Assembly: GCF_040045035.1 (NCBI RefSeq)
Contig: NZ_JBDZDS010000007.1
Span: 62,001-126,000, forward strand
Length of the DNA: 64,000 nt
Direction of reading: 5' to 3'
From: Pseudaminobacter sp040045035
GTDB lineage: Bacteria; Pseudomonadota; Alphaproteobacteria; Rhizobiales; Rhizobiaceae
Positions 63,061 through 64,000 of the stretch are shown here, in pieces. Each line of letters opens with the position of its first letter. Within the stretch, counting starts at the first letter, position 1. The notes under the pieces are model-generated. The model saw only the letters and a program-made list of their open reading frames with translations, had not been told where the DNA came from and ran no database searches. Position numbers and translations under genes: made by a program.

Positions 63061-63957
63061 CTATTTGTCAGTTGAGATGAGGCCGCGCACGAACCAGCGC
63101 TGCAGCAGGATGGTGACGAGCACCGGCGGCGTGAGCACGATGAGGTTCGACGCCATAGCGATGTTCCAGATCGGCGGGTCGCCGAACACCGGACCAGGCA
63201 CGACCTTCTGAAGCTGCATGGTCGCCGTGGCGTAGTGGGCCTGGTCGGTGATGATGAGCAGCGGCCACAGATACTGGTTCCATGACCAGACGAACATGAT
63301 GGTCGCGAGTGCTGCCATATTGGTCTTGGAAAGCGGCAAAAGCACTTCCAGGAAGAAGCGTATCGGGCCTGAACCGTCCATCTTGGCCGCTTCCGTCAGT
63401 TCGTCCGGAACGGTCAGGAAGAACTGCCGGTAGAGGAAAGTGCCGGTCGCGGTGGCGATGAGCGGCAGGATGAGGCCCGAATAGGAATTCAGCATGTTCC
63501 ACTCCGGCAATCCGATCGACAGGCCGAAGAGATTCAATATCTCGCGGTAGGGCCGCAGCACGTCGGCGGCGACCGCGTAGGTCGGCACGATGCGGACTTC
63601 CAGCGGCAGCATCAGCGTGATGAAGATCAGCCAGAACATCAGCGTCCGCAGCCGATAGTTGAAATAGACGATCGAGAAGGCGGACAGCGATGCGATCAGG
63701 ATCTTGCCGCCGGTGACGCCGACAGCCACGATCATGGAGTTCAGCATCACGCGGCTGAAATTGCCCTGCTCCCAGGCAGTCGAAATGTTCTCGAAGAAAT
63801 GGGAGCCTGGCAAAAGCGGCATCGGCACCTGGTTGACCGTGTGGAAGTCATGCGAGGCAGCCACAAAGACGATCCAGAACGGTATCAGGAGCGCGATGAG
63901 GCTGATGATCAGCAGGGCATGCGTGAAAGTGTCGAGGATGGGATTGCGTTCGACCAT
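63061..63957 (-). CDS. Carbohydrate ABC importer permease (MalG/UgpE type)
   Basis: 298 aa, six membrane helices. EAA motif ELTEAAKMDGSGPIRFFLEV near residue 190, followed by LLPLSKTNMAALATIMFVWS, and C-terminal WFVRGLISTDK. CUT1 family, which imports di- and oligosaccharides or glycerol-3-phosphate. Its ATG is 12 bp after the stop of the neighbouring permease. Confidence 0.95.
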   Translation of the reverse strand: MVERNPILDTFTHALLIISLIALLIPFWIVFVAASHDFHTVNQVPMPLLPGSHFFENISTAWEQGNFSRVMLNSMIVAVGVTGGKILIASLSAFSIVYFNYRLRTLMFWLIFITLMLPLEVRIVPTYAVAADVLRPYREILNLFGLSIGLPEWNMLNSYSGLILPLIATATGTFLYRQFFLTVPDELTEAAKMDGSGPIRFFLEVLLPLSKTNMAALATIMFVWSWNQYLWPLLIITDQAHYATATMQLQKVVPGPVFGDPPIWNIAMASNLIVLTPPVLVTILLQRWFVRGLISTDK

Positions 63958-63969
63958 GACAGCGCCTCC

Positions 63970-64000
63970 TCACGAATAGTGCACGCGCCGCTCGATGAAG
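63970..64000 (-). CDS. Partial: C-terminus of the partner CUT1 permease (UgpA/MalF type)
   Basis: Only the last nine codons lie in the window: FIERRVHYS then a stop at 63970. F-x-E-R-R-V-H-Y is the usual ending of UgpA-type permeases, and position and strand fit an operon ugpA-like, ugpE-like, ugpC-like. Confidence 0.75.
   Translation of the reverse strand, partial: FIERRVHYS

Overview
The window is high-GC DNA from an alphaproteobacterium, most likely a Rhizobiales member of the Mesorhizobium/Phyllobacteriaceae type. This rests on gene content: many Dpp/Opp-type ABC importers, an hmuPSTUV haem locus beside a TonB-dependent receptor and a long TonB, a pccB-pccA-methylmalonyl-CoA mutase operon facing an ScfR/RamB-type regulator, and remnants of IS6, IS256, IS481, IS110 and IS91 elements. 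The assignment is inferred from family resemblance only. No rRNA, tRNA, CRISPR array or phage gene was seen.

Layout. 0.1-3.7 kb: minus-strand peptide-type ABC operon (binding protein, two permeases), with a hairpin after the binding-protein gene. 3.7-4.6 kb: decayed acyl-CoA ligase fragment. 4.6-6.7 kb: a DAACS-family symporter cotranscribed with a family-3 periplasmic binding protein, an unusual pairing. 6.9-11.5 kb: a GntR regulator, an orphan ABC binding protein and a threonine aldolase, bounded by two outward-facing IS6 transposase remnants. 11.5-19 kb: thiolase tail, scpA, pccA and pccB, with the divergent ScfR-type regulator. 19.4-23.9 kb: a second orphan binding protein (paralogue of the one at 8.1 kb), two phosphodiesterase-like hydrolases and an EamA exporter. 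23.9-24.5 kb: IS256 and TetR debris. 24.5-32.5 kb: complete haem uptake locus (tonB and hmuR on minus; hemP, hmuS, hmuT, hmuU, hmuV on plus). 32.5-33.2 kb: IS481 and alpha-hydroxyacid dehydrogenase debris. 33.2-40.8 kb: complete five-gene peptide ABC importer, divergent from a CocE/NonD-type hydrolase. 40.8-41.6 kb: gabD and 2Fe-2S debris. 41.7-46.1 kb: RND pump and its adaptor. 46.1-48 kb: IS91, IS110, soxZ and TetR debris. 48-60.5 kb: sugar-acid locus. 60.8-64 kb: sugar-phosphate-isomerase-like gene and a Ugp/Mal-type ABC importer running off the right edge.

The most interesting unit is the nine-gene minus-strand run from 60462 to 50965: M20 amidohydrolase, binding protein, two permeases, double ATPase, a split UxaA-type hydro-lyase (small and large subunits), TIM-barrel isomerase and FAH-family hydrolase. 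It is followed by a convergent PucR-family regulator and a mannonate dehydratase gene. Taken together it reads as import of a peptide-like or amide-linked sugar acid, amide cleavage, then dehydration and keto-acid breakdown. The substrate is not known from sequence. A recurring theme is a hairpin directly downstream of the binding-protein gene in three separate ABC operons. Several inter-operon gaps hold short decayed pieces of metabolic genes and insertion sequences, so this looks like an accessory, frequently rearranged catabolic region.
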